From Bacteroidales bacterium (GTDB lineage: Bacteria > Bacteroidota > Bacteroidia > Bacteroidales > P3): a stretch of DNA of 55,586 nucleotides. A model generated the notes under the pieces. That model did no database searches. It saw nothing but the letters and a program-made list of their open reading frames with translations, and had not been told where the DNA came from. The stretch spans positions 1 through 55,586 of the forward strand of contig JAFSKP010000035.1 in the NCBI GenBank assembly GCA_017448905.1. Reading direction: 5' to 3'. A program made the position numbers and the translations under genes. Positions 48,791 through 55,586 of the stretch are shown piece after piece (position 1 is the first letter of the stretch; every line of letters begins with the position of its first letter).

Positions 48791-50605
48791 ATGGCAAAAT
48801 ACAAAATGCATATCCTGATCTGCGGCGGTACCGGTTGCAAGAGCTCCAACAGCCTCCAGATCATCGACAATTTCCATAAAATCCTTGCCGAGAAAGGTCT
48901 CACCGACGACGTGCAGGTCATCAAGACCGGCTGCTTCGGTTTCTGCGAGCGCGGCCCCATCGTCAAGATCATGCCCGACAACACTTTCTACACACAGGTG
49001 AAGCCTGAGGATGCCGAGCGTATCGTCAACGAGCACATCATCAAGGGCCGTAAGGTCCCCGACCTGCTCTACACCAATCCGGAGAACAAGGAGCACGTCA
49101 GCGACTCCAAGCACATGGACTTCTACAAGAAGCAGATCCGTATCGCCCTCCGCAACTGCGGTTTCGTGGATCCCGAGAACATCGAGGAGAGCATCTCCCG
49201 TGGCGGCTACGAGGCTCTGGCAAAGTGCCTCACCGAGATGACCCCCGAGCAGGTCATCGCCGAGATGAAGGCTTCCGGCCTCCGCGGCCGTGGCGGCGCC
49301 GGCTTCCCCACCGGTCTGAAGTGGGAACTCTGCGCCAAGAACAAGGCCGACCAGAAGTACGTCATCTGCAACGCCGACGAGGGTGACCCCGGTGCCTTCA
49401 TGGACCGCTCCATCCTCGAGGGCGACCCCAACAGCATCGTCGAGGCTATGGCCATCTGCGGCTACGCCATCGGTGCCAGCAAGGGTCTCGTCTACATCCG
49501 CGCTGAATATCCCCTCGCCATCGAACGTCTGAAAATCGCCATCAGCCAGGCCCGCGAATACGGCCTCCTCGGCGACGACATCCTCGGCACTGGCTTCAAC
49601 TTCGACATCGAGCTCCGCTACGGTGCCGGCGCCTTCGTCTGCGGTGAGGAAACCGCCCTCATCCACTCCATGGAAGGCCAGCGTGGCGAGCCCACTCTGA
49701 AACCCCCGTTCCCCGCTGTCAGCGGCTACATGGGCAAACCCTCGAACGTCAACAACGTCGAGACCTTCGCCAACGTCCCCGTCATCATCACCAAGGGCGC
49801 CGCATGGTTCAGCAGCATCGGAACCGAGAAATCGAAGGGTACCAAGGTCTTCGCTCTCGCAGGCCAGATCAACAACGTCGGCCTCATCGAAGTCCCCATG
49901 GGTATCACCCTCCGTGAGATTATCTACGAGATCGGCGGCGGCATCAAGAACGGCCGTCAGTTCAAGGCTGTCCAGACCGGCGGTCCTTCCGGCGGCTGCC
50001 TCACCGCAAAGCACCTCGACACTGCCATCGACTACGACAGCCTCGTGGCTGCCGGTTCGATGATGGGTTCGGGCGGTATGGTCGTTATGGACGAGACCTC
50101 TTGCATGCCTGCCATCGCCAAGTTCTACCTTGAGTTCACCTGCGAGGAGAGCTGCGGTAAATGCTCGCCCTGCCGTATCGGTAACAAGCGCCTCTGCGAA
50201 ATCCTCGAAAAGATCACCGACGGTCGCGGCACCATGGACGACCTTCAGGAGCTCCGCAACCTCGCTGCTGTAATCAAGGATACCGCTCTCTGCGGCCTTG
50301 GCCAGACCTCGCCGAACCCCGTCCTCTCGACCCTCGACAACTTCTGGGACGAGTACGTGGAGCACGTCGTCGACAAGAAATGCCGCGCCGGCGTCTGCAA
50401 GAAACTCATGAGCTATGTCATTGACCGCGAGAAGTGCATCGGCTGCGGCAAGTGCGCCAAGGGCTGCCCCGTCGAGGCTATCAGCCGTACCGACTACACC
50501 GCCCCCGGCCACAAGCTGGCTTCGATGGTCATCGACAGCACCAAGTGCATCAAGTGCGGTGCCTGCATCAACAACTGCAAATTCGGTGCAATCTCTATTC
50601 AATAA
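48791..50605 (+). CDS. hydB: Bifurcating hydrogenase flavoprotein subunit (NuoF-like, HydB/HndC)
   Basis: A 604-residue NuoF-type subunit. The N-terminal thioredoxin-like [2Fe-2S] domain has C11, C16, C48 and C52. The NADH/FMN-binding region includes RGRGGAGFPTGLKWE and NADEGDPGAFMDRSI. The NuoF 4Fe-4S motif is ESCGKCSPCRIGNK. The C-terminus carries two further ferredoxin clusters (CIGCGKCAKGCP and CIKCGACINNCK). This layout is that of HydB/HndC, which bifurcates or confurcates electrons between NAD(P)H and ferredoxin. The ATG at 48791 is chosen because the longer frame begins in the repeat element. Confidence 0.95.
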   Translation: MAKYKMHILICGGTGCKSSNSLQIIDNFHKILAEKGLTDDVQVIKTGCFGFCERGPIVKIMPDNTFYTQVKPEDAERIVNEHIIKGRKVPDLLYTNPENKEHVSDSKHMDFYKKQIRIALRNCGFVDPENIEESISRGGYEALAKCLTEMTPEQVIAEMKASGLRGRGGAGFPTGLKWELCAKNKADQKYVICNADEGDPGAFMDRSILEGDPNSIVEAMAICGYAIGASKGLVYIRAEYPLAIERLKIAISQAREYGLLGDDILGTGFNFDIELRYGAGAFVCGEETALIHSMEGQRGEPTLKPPFPAVSGYMGKPSNVNNVETFANVPVIITKGAAWFSSIGTEKSKGTKVFALAGQINNVGLIEVPMGITLREIIYEIGGGIKNGRQFKAVQTGGPSGGCLTAKHLDTAIDYDSLVAAGSMMGSGGMVVMDETSCMPAIAKFYLEFTCEESCGKCSPCRIGNKRLCEILEKITDGRGTMDDLQELRNLAAVIKDTALCGLGQTSPNPVLSTLDNFWDEYVEHVVDKKCRAGVCKKLMSYVIDREKCIGCGKCAKGCPVEAISRTDYTAPGHKLASMVIDSTKCIKCGACINNCKFGAISIQ

Positions 50606-50626
50606 TATAACAGTTGCTAGATAGTC

Positions 50627-50660
50627 TAGACAATCTAGACAGTCTAGAAAAACTAGAAAA
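50627..50660 (+). repeat. 9-bp TCTAGA-family repeat (copy A4)
   Basis: CTAGATAGTCTAGACAATC continuing through TAGACAGTCTAGAAAAACTAG, about four GANNGTCTA units, between hydB and hydA. It occupies the one gap of this operon that lacks the 8-bp hairpin. Confidence 0.85.
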
Positions 50661-50672
50661 AATAAGAAACAA

Positions 50673-52439
50673 ATGATTAATCTCACAATAGATAACAAAC
50701 CGATTCAGGTTCCCGAAGGCACCACCATCCTCAAGGCTGCCCGCATGAACGGTATCGATATCCCTACTCTCTGCCACTTCGAGCTGGACGGGATGAATTT
50801 TGAAAACAAACCCGGCGGATGCCGCGTCTGCGTCGTCGAGGTCAAGGGCCGCCGCAACCTGGCTCCCGCCTGCGCCACCGACGTGATGGAAGGCATGGAA
50901 GTCCTCACCCACAGCGCCCGCGTCATCAACGCCCGCAAAACCGTCGTCGAGCTTATCCTCAGCGACCACCCGAACGACTGCCTCCAGTGCGAGAAGAACG
51001 GCGACTGCGAACTGCAGAGCCTCACCAAACGCCTCGGCATCAAGGAGATCCCATTCAAGGGCGAGACCTCAACCTATCGTAAGGACAGCACCCTCAGCGT
51101 CTACCGCGACATGGACAAGTGCGTCATGTGCCGCCGCTGCGAGACCATGTGCAACAAGTTCCAGACCGCCGGCGCCCTCAGCGGTGTCAACCGCGGATTC
51201 CAGGCCGTAGTAGCCCCCGCCTTCGAGCAGAACCTCGGCGACAGCAGCTGCATCAACTGCGGCCAGTGCGTCCAGGTATGCCCCGTCGGTGCCCTCACCC
51301 TCGTCGACAACATCAGCGATGTCCTTAAGGCCATCGCCGACCCGACCAAGAAGGTCGTCGTCCAGACCGCTCCCGCCGTCCGCGTCGCCCTCGGCGAAGA
51401 GTTCGGCATGCAGCCCGGCGAAATCGTCACCGGCAAGATGGCCGCCGCCCTCCGCCGTCTCGGCTTCGACCAGGTCTACGACACCGACTGGAGCGCCGAC
51501 CTCACCATCATGGAGGAAGGCACCGAGCTCCTCGGCCGCCTGCAGAAAGCCCTCAAGGGCGAAGAGGTGAAGCTGCCTATGTTCACCTCCTGCTGTCCCG
51601 CATGGGTTGCCTTCTACGAGAAGAACTTCCCCGACCTGCTCGAGTACCCCTCGACCGCCAAGTCGCCCCAGGGCATGTTCGGTGCCGTCGCCAAGAACTA
51701 CCTGGCTCCCAAGCTGGGCGTCAAGCGCGAAGACCTCGTTGTCGTCTCCGTCATGCCTTGCCTCGCCAAGAAGAGCGAGCTGGCACGTGAAGAACTCGGC
51801 GTAAACGGTGACCAGGATGTCAACATCAGCATCAGCACCCGCGAGTTGGCTCACATGATTCGTCAGTGCAACCTCAACCTCAACGACATGCCCGAAGAGG
51901 ACTTCGACAGCCCGCTCGGCCAGTCGTCTGGTGCCGCTGTCATCTTCGGTTCCACCGGCGGTGTCATGGAGGCTGCTCTCCGTACCGCCTACGAACTCCA
52001 CACCGGCAAGACCCTCCCGCGTATCGACTTCGAGGAGACCCGCGGATTCCAGGGCATCAAGGAGGCCACCATCGACTTCGACGGCTTCCCGCTGAAGATT
52101 GCTGTGGCTTACAGCCTCGGCAACGCCCGCAAGATTATGGAAGAGGTTCGCAACGGCAACCCCAACGGCTACCATTTTGTCGAGGTCATGGCATGCCCCG
52201 GCGGCTGCATCGGCGGCGCCGGCCAGCCCTACCACCACGGCAACAGCAACATCATCCGCAAGCGTATGGAGGCCATCTACCGCGAGGACGCCGGCAAGCC
52301 CATCCGCAAGAGCCACGAGAACCCCGAGATTATCGCCATCTACGACGAGTACTACGGTAAGCCCTGCGGCCACCTCAGCCATGAGCAGCTCCATACCCAC
52401 TACTTCGACAAGAGCGACAAACTCGAAGCAACAAAGTAA
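50673..52439 (+). CDS. hydA: [FeFe] hydrogenase catalytic subunit (HydA/HndD)
   Basis: A 588-residue catalytic subunit. N-terminal [2Fe-2S] domain with C34, C50, C53 and C67; a His-Cys cluster region (HPNDCLQC...C112); two ferredoxin-type clusters (CVMCRRCETMCN and CINCGQCVQVCP). H-cluster motifs are intact: TSCCPAW (proton-transfer C307 and ligand C308), MPCLAKKSE (C363), and MACPGGCIGGAG. The last ~60 residues are the small-subunit-like tail with YYGKPCGHLSHEQLHTHYF. It produces or oxidises H2 as part of the trimeric bifurcating complex with HydB and HydC. Maturases HydE/F/G are not in this window. Confidence 0.97.
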   Translation: MINLTIDNKPIQVPEGTTILKAARMNGIDIPTLCHFELDGMNFENKPGGCRVCVVEVKGRRNLAPACATDVMEGMEVLTHSARVINARKTVVELILSDHPNDCLQCEKNGDCELQSLTKRLGIKEIPFKGETSTYRKDSTLSVYRDMDKCVMCRRCETMCNKFQTAGALSGVNRGFQAVVAPAFEQNLGDSSCINCGQCVQVCPVGALTLVDNISDVLKAIADPTKKVVVQTAPAVRVALGEEFGMQPGEIVTGKMAAALRRLGFDQVYDTDWSADLTIMEEGTELLGRLQKALKGEEVKLPMFTSCCPAWVAFYEKNFPDLLEYPSTAKSPQGMFGAVAKNYLAPKLGVKREDLVVVSVMPCLAKKSELAREELGVNGDQDVNISISTRELAHMIRQCNLNLNDMPEEDFDSPLGQSSGAAVIFGSTGGVMEAALRTAYELHTGKTLPRIDFEETRGFQGIKEATIDFDGFPLKIAVAYSLGNARKIMEEVRNGNPNGYHFVEVMACPGGCIGGAGQPYHHGNSNIIRKRMEAIYREDAGKPIRKSHENPEIIAIYDEYYGKPCGHLSHEQLHTHYFDKSDKLEATK

Positions 52440-52445
52440 ATATTA

Positions 52446-52529
52446 ATGTTTGAATGCCTGAATGCTTGATTGTTTGAGTATTTGGGCTGCGTAAGCCACT
52501 CAAGCAATCAAGCAATCAAGCAATCAGGA
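52446..52529 (+). repeat. 8-bp repeat hairpin (TTGATTGC family, copy B3)
   Basis: TTTGAATGCCTGAATGCTTG and neighbouring units on the left, AGCCACTCAAGCAATCAAGC with further CAATCAAG units on the right, around GGGCTGCGTAAGCC. It fills the hydA to hydC gap and ends 12 bp before the hydC ATG. Confidence 0.9.
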
Positions 52530-52541
52530 AATAAAAAAATT

Positions 52542-53018
52542 ATGGCAAATATCAAGTTATCCGAAGATAAAATCAATATTATCAAAGAGATTGCCAAATC
52601 CTTTGGTAACCGTGCCGGTGAGGTTATCAACGTCCTCCACCAGGTGCAGGGCAAGTTCGGCTATCTGCCCGCCGAGGTGCAGGAAGTCGTCGCCCATGAG
52701 CTCAACATCCCCGTGTCGCGCGTATACGGCATCGTCTCCTTCTACAGCTTCTTCACCATGGAGCCCAAGGGCGAGCATCCTATCGATGTCTGCCTTGGTA
52801 CCGCCTGCTATGTGCGTGGAGCCGAGAAGGTTCTCGACGCTTTCGCCCGCGAGCTGAACGTCCAGATCGGCAAGTGCACCGCCGACGGCAAGTTCTCGCT
52901 CAACACCCTCCGTTGCGTCGGTGCCTGCGGTCTCGCCCCCGTCGCCATGATCGGCGACAAGGTCTACGGCCGTCTCACCCCCGACCAGATTCCCGGCATC
53001 ATCGCCGAGTACAAATAA
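52542..53018 (+). CDS. hydC: Bifurcating hydrogenase NuoE-like subunit (HydC/HndA)
   Basis: A 158-residue [2Fe-2S] protein of the 24-kDa NuoE family. The N-terminal helical part has VLHQVQGKFGYLPAEVQEVV, and the thioredoxin-like domain has CLGTACYVRGAEKVL and LRCVGACGLAPV with the four cluster cysteines. It accepts electrons at HydB in the HydABC complex. The ATG at 52542 is used; the longer frame starts inside the repeat hairpin. It is the last gene of the operon, followed by a strong terminator at 53040-53075. Confidence 0.95.
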   Translation: MANIKLSEDKINIIKEIAKSFGNRAGEVINVLHQVQGKFGYLPAEVQEVVAHELNIPVSRVYGIVSFYSFFTMEPKGEHPIDVCLGTACYVRGAEKVLDAFARELNVQIGKCTADGKFSLNTLRCVGACGLAPVAMIGDKVYGRLTPDQIPGIIAEYK

Positions 53019-53039
53019 GTCGGCAGGTGATTAAACAGT

Positions 53040-53075
53040 AGAGTGGGGTTGCCATCGGCACCCCGCTCTTTCTTC
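53040..53075 (+). terminator. Terminator of the hydrogenase operon
   Basis: Strong GC-rich stem AGAGTGGGGT.GCC / GGCACCCCGCTCT (one bulge, one G-T pair), then TTTCTT. It follows the hydC stop by 21 bp. Confidence 0.85.
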
Positions 53076-53079
53076 ATGT

Positions 53080-53112
53080 CCGTTGCATCGGATTTGCAAT
53101 CCGATGCAACGG
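53080..53112. repeat. Perfect 15-bp palindrome with 3-nt loop
   Basis: CCGTTGCATCGGATT, loop TGC, AATCCGATGCAACGG. It has no T-run, and its perfection suggests a remnant of a mobile or REP-like element, or a second terminator. It lies just after the operon terminator. Confidence 0.85.
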
Positions 53113-53264
53113 TACCTTTAATCGCAATATTCCAATACGGAAGAGTTTTTTTGTTTCAAAAGTCCCTTTGGGATATGGGTCTACAATGGTGTATGGACGG
53201 AATTGGTTACCGCTAGGTCGCCGTTATAGTGAGCAATAAAAGCCTAAGTTCAGCTAATAAATGC

Positions 53265-53272
53265 TACTTTTG
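53265..53272 (+). promoter_or_regulatory. -7 promoter element for the lipocalin-like gene
   Basis: TACTTTTG, about 65 nt before the ATG at 53337. The -33 box is weak. Confidence 0.5.
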
Positions 53273-53336
53273 CAAATGATACTAACTTAATAAATATTCT
53301 CAACGAAGTTGCATTGATAACTTGAATTCTGCAAAA

Positions 53337-53825
53337 ATGAAAACTGCAAAAAGTATTACCCTGTTAGTCTCTGCGGCCTTGATGGTGTTCGCCTCGTGTG
53401 GCGAGAAGGAAGACAACACCCCTGCTGGGAACGACAATCCCGGCAACAACCAAAACCCGCAAACCGAGGAGATGATTGTAGGCAACTGGAATGAAACTGT
53501 GGCTCTCTACATCTATTCCCAAAACGGTACATGCGACACCACCTCGATGTTCGAGGATGGCGAGTCCATCGTGATGACCTTCAATGCTGACAAAACCTAC
53601 ACAAGCATCTACCATTCCACAGACGGTGACTCTGAAGAAGATGGCACTTGGGCGGTAACTGGCGACAAGTTGACCTTGAAGACAGAATTTGGTCCTATGG
53701 ACTACACTATCGACCAGCTGGATGCCTCGGTCTTCAACGTCACCCACAACGAGGAGGACGAGGACGAAGACGAAGATGGCTCCTACTCTGTCAGTATCAT
53801 CAGAATGACGAAGATAGCACGATAA
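53337..53825 (+). CDS. Lipocalin-like lipoprotein
   Basis: A 162-residue lipoprotein (MKTAKSITLLVSAALMVFASC, lipobox FASC). After a low-complexity linker (DNTPAGNDNPGNNQNP) comes a small beta-barrel-like region typical of the lipocalin-like/DUF family of Bacteroidales: EEMIVGNWNETVALY, MTFNADKTYTSIYHSTDGDSEEDGTWAVTGDKLTL, ending in VSIIRMTKI. A very acidic stretch (EEDEDEDEDG) is near the C-terminus. Ligand and role are unknown. The ATG at 53337 is preferred over an in-frame TTG at 53322. It is followed 34 bp later by the next gene. Confidence 0.75.
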   Translation: MKTAKSITLLVSAALMVFASCGEKEDNTPAGNDNPGNNQNPQTEEMIVGNWNETVALYIYSQNGTCDTTSMFEDGESIVMTFNADKTYTSIYHSTDGDSEEDGTWAVTGDKLTLKTEFGPMDYTIDQLDASVFNVTHNEEDEDEDEDGSYSVSIIRMTKIAR

Positions 53826-53859
53826 TTTGATTATTCTTGCGATAATCCCAAGAAAAAGT

Positions 53860-55173
53860 ATGAAAAACACGTTTCTTTTGTTGACCTTTATGCTGGCTAT
53901 CGGTGCGGCGGGCGCACAGGACAAGTTTTTTACCATTAAGGGCAAAGTCACTGACAACAAGACAAAAGAGGCTCTGCCGGGAGTGACGATCCACGTGCAG
54001 GGCAAACAGGTCTTCACACAGACCAACGGCGACGGCAACTACGTGCTCAAGGTGCCGGAGCAATTCCGTGGTTCGAATGTCATCTACAATGTCTTCGGCT
54101 ATGCCCGCGACACTATGACGGTGAAGGAGGCTGCGAAACGCCCTAACGTCAAACTGAAAAGGGGTGGTGCCATCAACCTCAACAAGGTGACCGTCAGCGA
54201 GTACACTCCACAGTCGCTCGTCAAGGAGGCAGTGAACCGTATACCGCAGAATTTCTGGACTGACACGATGGTTGGCACCTACTTCTACCGCGACGTTCGC
54301 CAGCTCGAAGACAGTCTCTACCTCTTCGACGAGATGGTGTTCGACGCCCTCCGCGTGGGATACGACAAACATCACACTCTCGAAAGAAGGGGCGGAAGCG
54401 AAGGAAATCTTGTCAAAAGCAACTACAAGGCCATCCTCTTCTCACGCCTGCTGGTCAACGACACGGCTTACATCAAAAAGATTACCGGCGGCACAGGCAG
54501 TTTCCGACTCACCTATTCGGACAATGACGTGCTTGTCGACCCCGTCGAGATACCAAACACGACCAGCTATCTCTCCACTTCGAAGCGTAGTCTTAAGTCG
54601 TGGAAATACAAAATGGAGACATTCACCGCCACGGAAGATGTTGAGTATTACTTGGTAACAATGACGAAGAGTCTAAATTCATTTGGTCCAACTGAATACA
54701 GAATTGTACTCACCATTCGCAGGAGCGATCTTGCCATCGTGAGGGTGGAGTTCAACTACGACTCGAAAGAAAACGACTATCCCTGGCCTATGAACAAGCT
54801 CAGCCAGAAGGTTGGCAGGGATTCCATCCATTACACCGAAAGGAAGGTATGCAACTACGGCGAAGTGGAAGGCAAAATGACGCTGACCTCATATACCGAG
54901 CACGAGACGGCGACCTTCTTCTATTCGAACGACACCATGTATGGCCAACGTGAGCAGCATTTTGTCTACGACGCGCAGTGCGTGCTCACCTCGCAGCGCC
55001 GTGGCGATGCCTCGTTCTTCGACGCGAACAACATCCAGACGCCCGTCCGCATCGCCGTCTCCGACCGCCAGGGAGGCGAGCTGCGCTACGACGAGGATTT
55101 CTGGAACCAGTACAACTTCGTCCCCATCGAAGCCGCCCTGCTGGAAAAACTGGAAAAGAAACTGAAGCAATAA
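53860..55173 (+). CDS. Carboxypeptidase-regulatory-like domain protein, exported
   Basis: A 437-residue protein with signal peptide MKNTFLLLTFMLAIGAAGAQ from the ATG at 53860. The N-terminal domain (about 25-100) is a CarboxypepD_reg-like beta-sandwich (KGKVTDNKTKEALPGVTIHV, TNGDGNYVLKVP, VIYNVFGYARDTMTV). The C-terminal ~330 residues are beta-strand-rich (LKRGGAINLNKVTVSEYTPQ, YHFxR-type pairs, NYGEVEGKMTLTSYTEHETATFFY) and resemble the periplasmic/outer-membrane part of DUF5686-like or related proteins, without the large barrel. No function can be named. It may form an operon with the downstream broken gene. Confidence 0.7.
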   Translation: MKNTFLLLTFMLAIGAAGAQDKFFTIKGKVTDNKTKEALPGVTIHVQGKQVFTQTNGDGNYVLKVPEQFRGSNVIYNVFGYARDTMTVKEAAKRPNVKLKRGGAINLNKVTVSEYTPQSLVKEAVNRIPQNFWTDTMVGTYFYRDVRQLEDSLYLFDEMVFDALRVGYDKHHTLERRGGSEGNLVKSNYKAILFSRLLVNDTAYIKKITGGTGSFRLTYSDNDVLVDPVEIPNTTSYLSTSKRSLKSWKYKMETFTATEDVEYYLVTMTKSLNSFGPTEYRIVLTIRRSDLAIVRVEFNYDSKENDYPWPMNKLSQKVGRDSIHYTERKVCNYGEVEGKMTLTSYTEHETATFFYSNDTMYGQREQHFVYDAQCVLTSQRRGDASFFDANNIQTPVRIAVSDRQGGELRYDEDFWNQYNFVPIEAALLEKLEKKLKQ

Positions 55174-55178
55174 ACCTG

Positions 55179-55210
55179 TCACAATTCACTAATCACAATT
55201 CACTAATCAC
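55179..55210 (+). repeat. ATTCAC-type short repeats before the last gene
   Basis: TCACAATTCACTAATCACAATTCACTAATCAC: two near-identical units between the previous stop and the ATG at 55224. Confidence 0.85.
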
Positions 55211-55223
55211 TTTTTCACCAACC

Positions 55224-55586
55224 ATGGACACATCGAACATTATCACCCCGCCTGATGTGGATATGACTCCCAAGAGCGGCGGCTTCTGGAAATAGCTGGG
55301 CATGCTGGTGCTCGGCACCACCGTGTCGCTGGTGCTGACTTTCGGCACGGCGCAACTCATCGGGAAGGCCCAACGCACCAAGGACCGCCGCCTGACGGCC
55401 CTGATGGTGATGAGCAACATCGAGAGCTTCGCGCAGCAACTCGACGGCCTCTACGCCCAGATGGACGGGGCTGACACGGCATCCACCTGGCTGCTTACCC
55501 GCCCCGAGGAGAAGCTTGCGTTGCTGCCCTCAAGCCAACTGCAAGCGATAATCAACAAGGCCTTTGTCTGGGATGCCATCACCTAT
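55224..55586 (+). pseudogene. Membrane protein gene with in-frame TAG stop, cut by the window end
   Basis: From ATG 55224 the frame reads MDTSNIITPPDVDMTPKSGG then FWK, a TAG stop (55293-55295), and continues in the same frame LGMLVLGTTVSLVLTFGTAQ with a clear transmembrane helix and a helical domain (LMVMSNIESFAQQLDGLYAQ...) to the end of the window. The downstream part is open and codes for a plausible periplasmic protein. Either the gene is interrupted by a nonsense mutation, or translation begins at ATG 55302, which would leave the signal anchor nearly without a preceding basic region. TAG is used as a normal stop by other genes here. The gene extends beyond the window. Confidence 0.65.

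Larger units (their letters stand above)
53019..53336 (+). other. Intergenic region after the hydrogenase operon
   Basis: A 318-bp gap. It holds the terminator at 53040-53075, a perfect palindrome at 53080-53112 and a -7 box TACTTTTG at 53265-53272. The stretch 53113-53264 has no recognisable gene or structure. Confidence 0.7.

Noticed and set aside
48776-50698. Long minus-strand open frame (640 codons) opposite hydB
   Set aside because: It is the reverse-strand shadow of a highly biased NuoF-like gene and matches no family, with repetitive V/A/D/E composition.
51069-52400. Minus-strand open frame (443 codons) opposite hydA
   Set aside because: Same reason: shadow of a conserved hydrogenase gene, with no domain or start signal.
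55293-55295. TAG recoded as an amino acid
   Set aside because: TAG is the genuine terminal codon of several other genes in the window, and there is no suppressor tRNA or pyrrolysine gene here.
1-55586. tRNA, rRNA, IS element or prophage
   Set aside because: No cloverleaf, conserved rRNA segment, transposase or phage structural gene was recognised by eye. A tRNAscan/Infernal run would settle this.

Overview
The window is a chromosomal segment of an anaerobic member of the Bacteroidota, most likely Bacteroidales. The main evidence is a porP-gldK-gldL-gldM-gldN type IX secretion (T9SS) locus, a T9SS C-terminal sorting domain, DUF5686 and carboxypeptidase-regulatory-like outer-membrane proteins, Bacteroidota-type promoters (TTG-N19/20-TAnnTTTG), and a trimeric bifurcating-type [FeFe] hydrogenase. 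I saw no rRNA, tRNA, prophage, IS element or CRISPR array.

Layout. 0-15 kb: housekeeping and envelope genes: a DEDDh exonuclease, kdsA, a four-helix-bundle protein, a DHODH-like flavoprotein, a TPR membrane protein, a GH3 glycosidase, a beta-barrel protein, a porin next to a nucleoside-recognition (gate) transporter, purE, an unknown secreted protein, serS, a 2x[4Fe-4S] ferredoxin, and a T9SS plug-type (DUF5103) protein with a beta-barrel partner. 15-24 kb: two DUF5686 paralogues flanking an M49-like metallopeptidase lipoprotein, then a GH29 fucosidase. 24-27 kb: an acyltransferase, then a minus-strand cluster DRTGG protein - RsbW-like ATPase - HydS-like [FeFe] hydrogenase homologue. 27-30 kb: a polysaccharide deacetylase-like protein, a KdsC-like phosphatase and an RlpA-like protein. 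30-37 kb: T9SS core genes with a second gldN paralogue. 37-42.5 kb: rluD, a T9SS cargo protein, a PASTA protein and miaB on the minus strand. 42.5-43.0 kb: a decayed restriction-modification-like scar. 43-48 kb: acyl-CoA dehydratase activase and dehydratase-like genes (a split version of a usually fused protein) and a TetR regulator. 48-53 kb: the hydrogenase operon (HndB-like, hydB, hydA, hydC). 53-55.6 kb: a lipocalin-like lipoprotein, a regulatory-like-domain protein and a membrane protein gene with an in-frame stop.

How they work together. The hydrogenase operon should couple H2 with NAD(P)H and ferredoxin. The HydS-like/RsbW-like/DRTGG cluster looks like a redox or H2 sensing module. Both loci carry the same long hairpin element in their intergenic gaps, an unexplained physical link between them. 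The T9SS genes supply the export machine for at least one CTD-tagged protein in the window.

The most unusual feature is the abundance of 7-9 bp short tandem repeats of several families. They sit directly after stop codons or before starts, and several have been absorbed in frame into coding sequence. Other oddities are several TTG starts, a DUF5686 gene without a canonical start codon, a nonsense codon in the last gene, and the fused remnants of a methyltransferase and an HNH nuclease.
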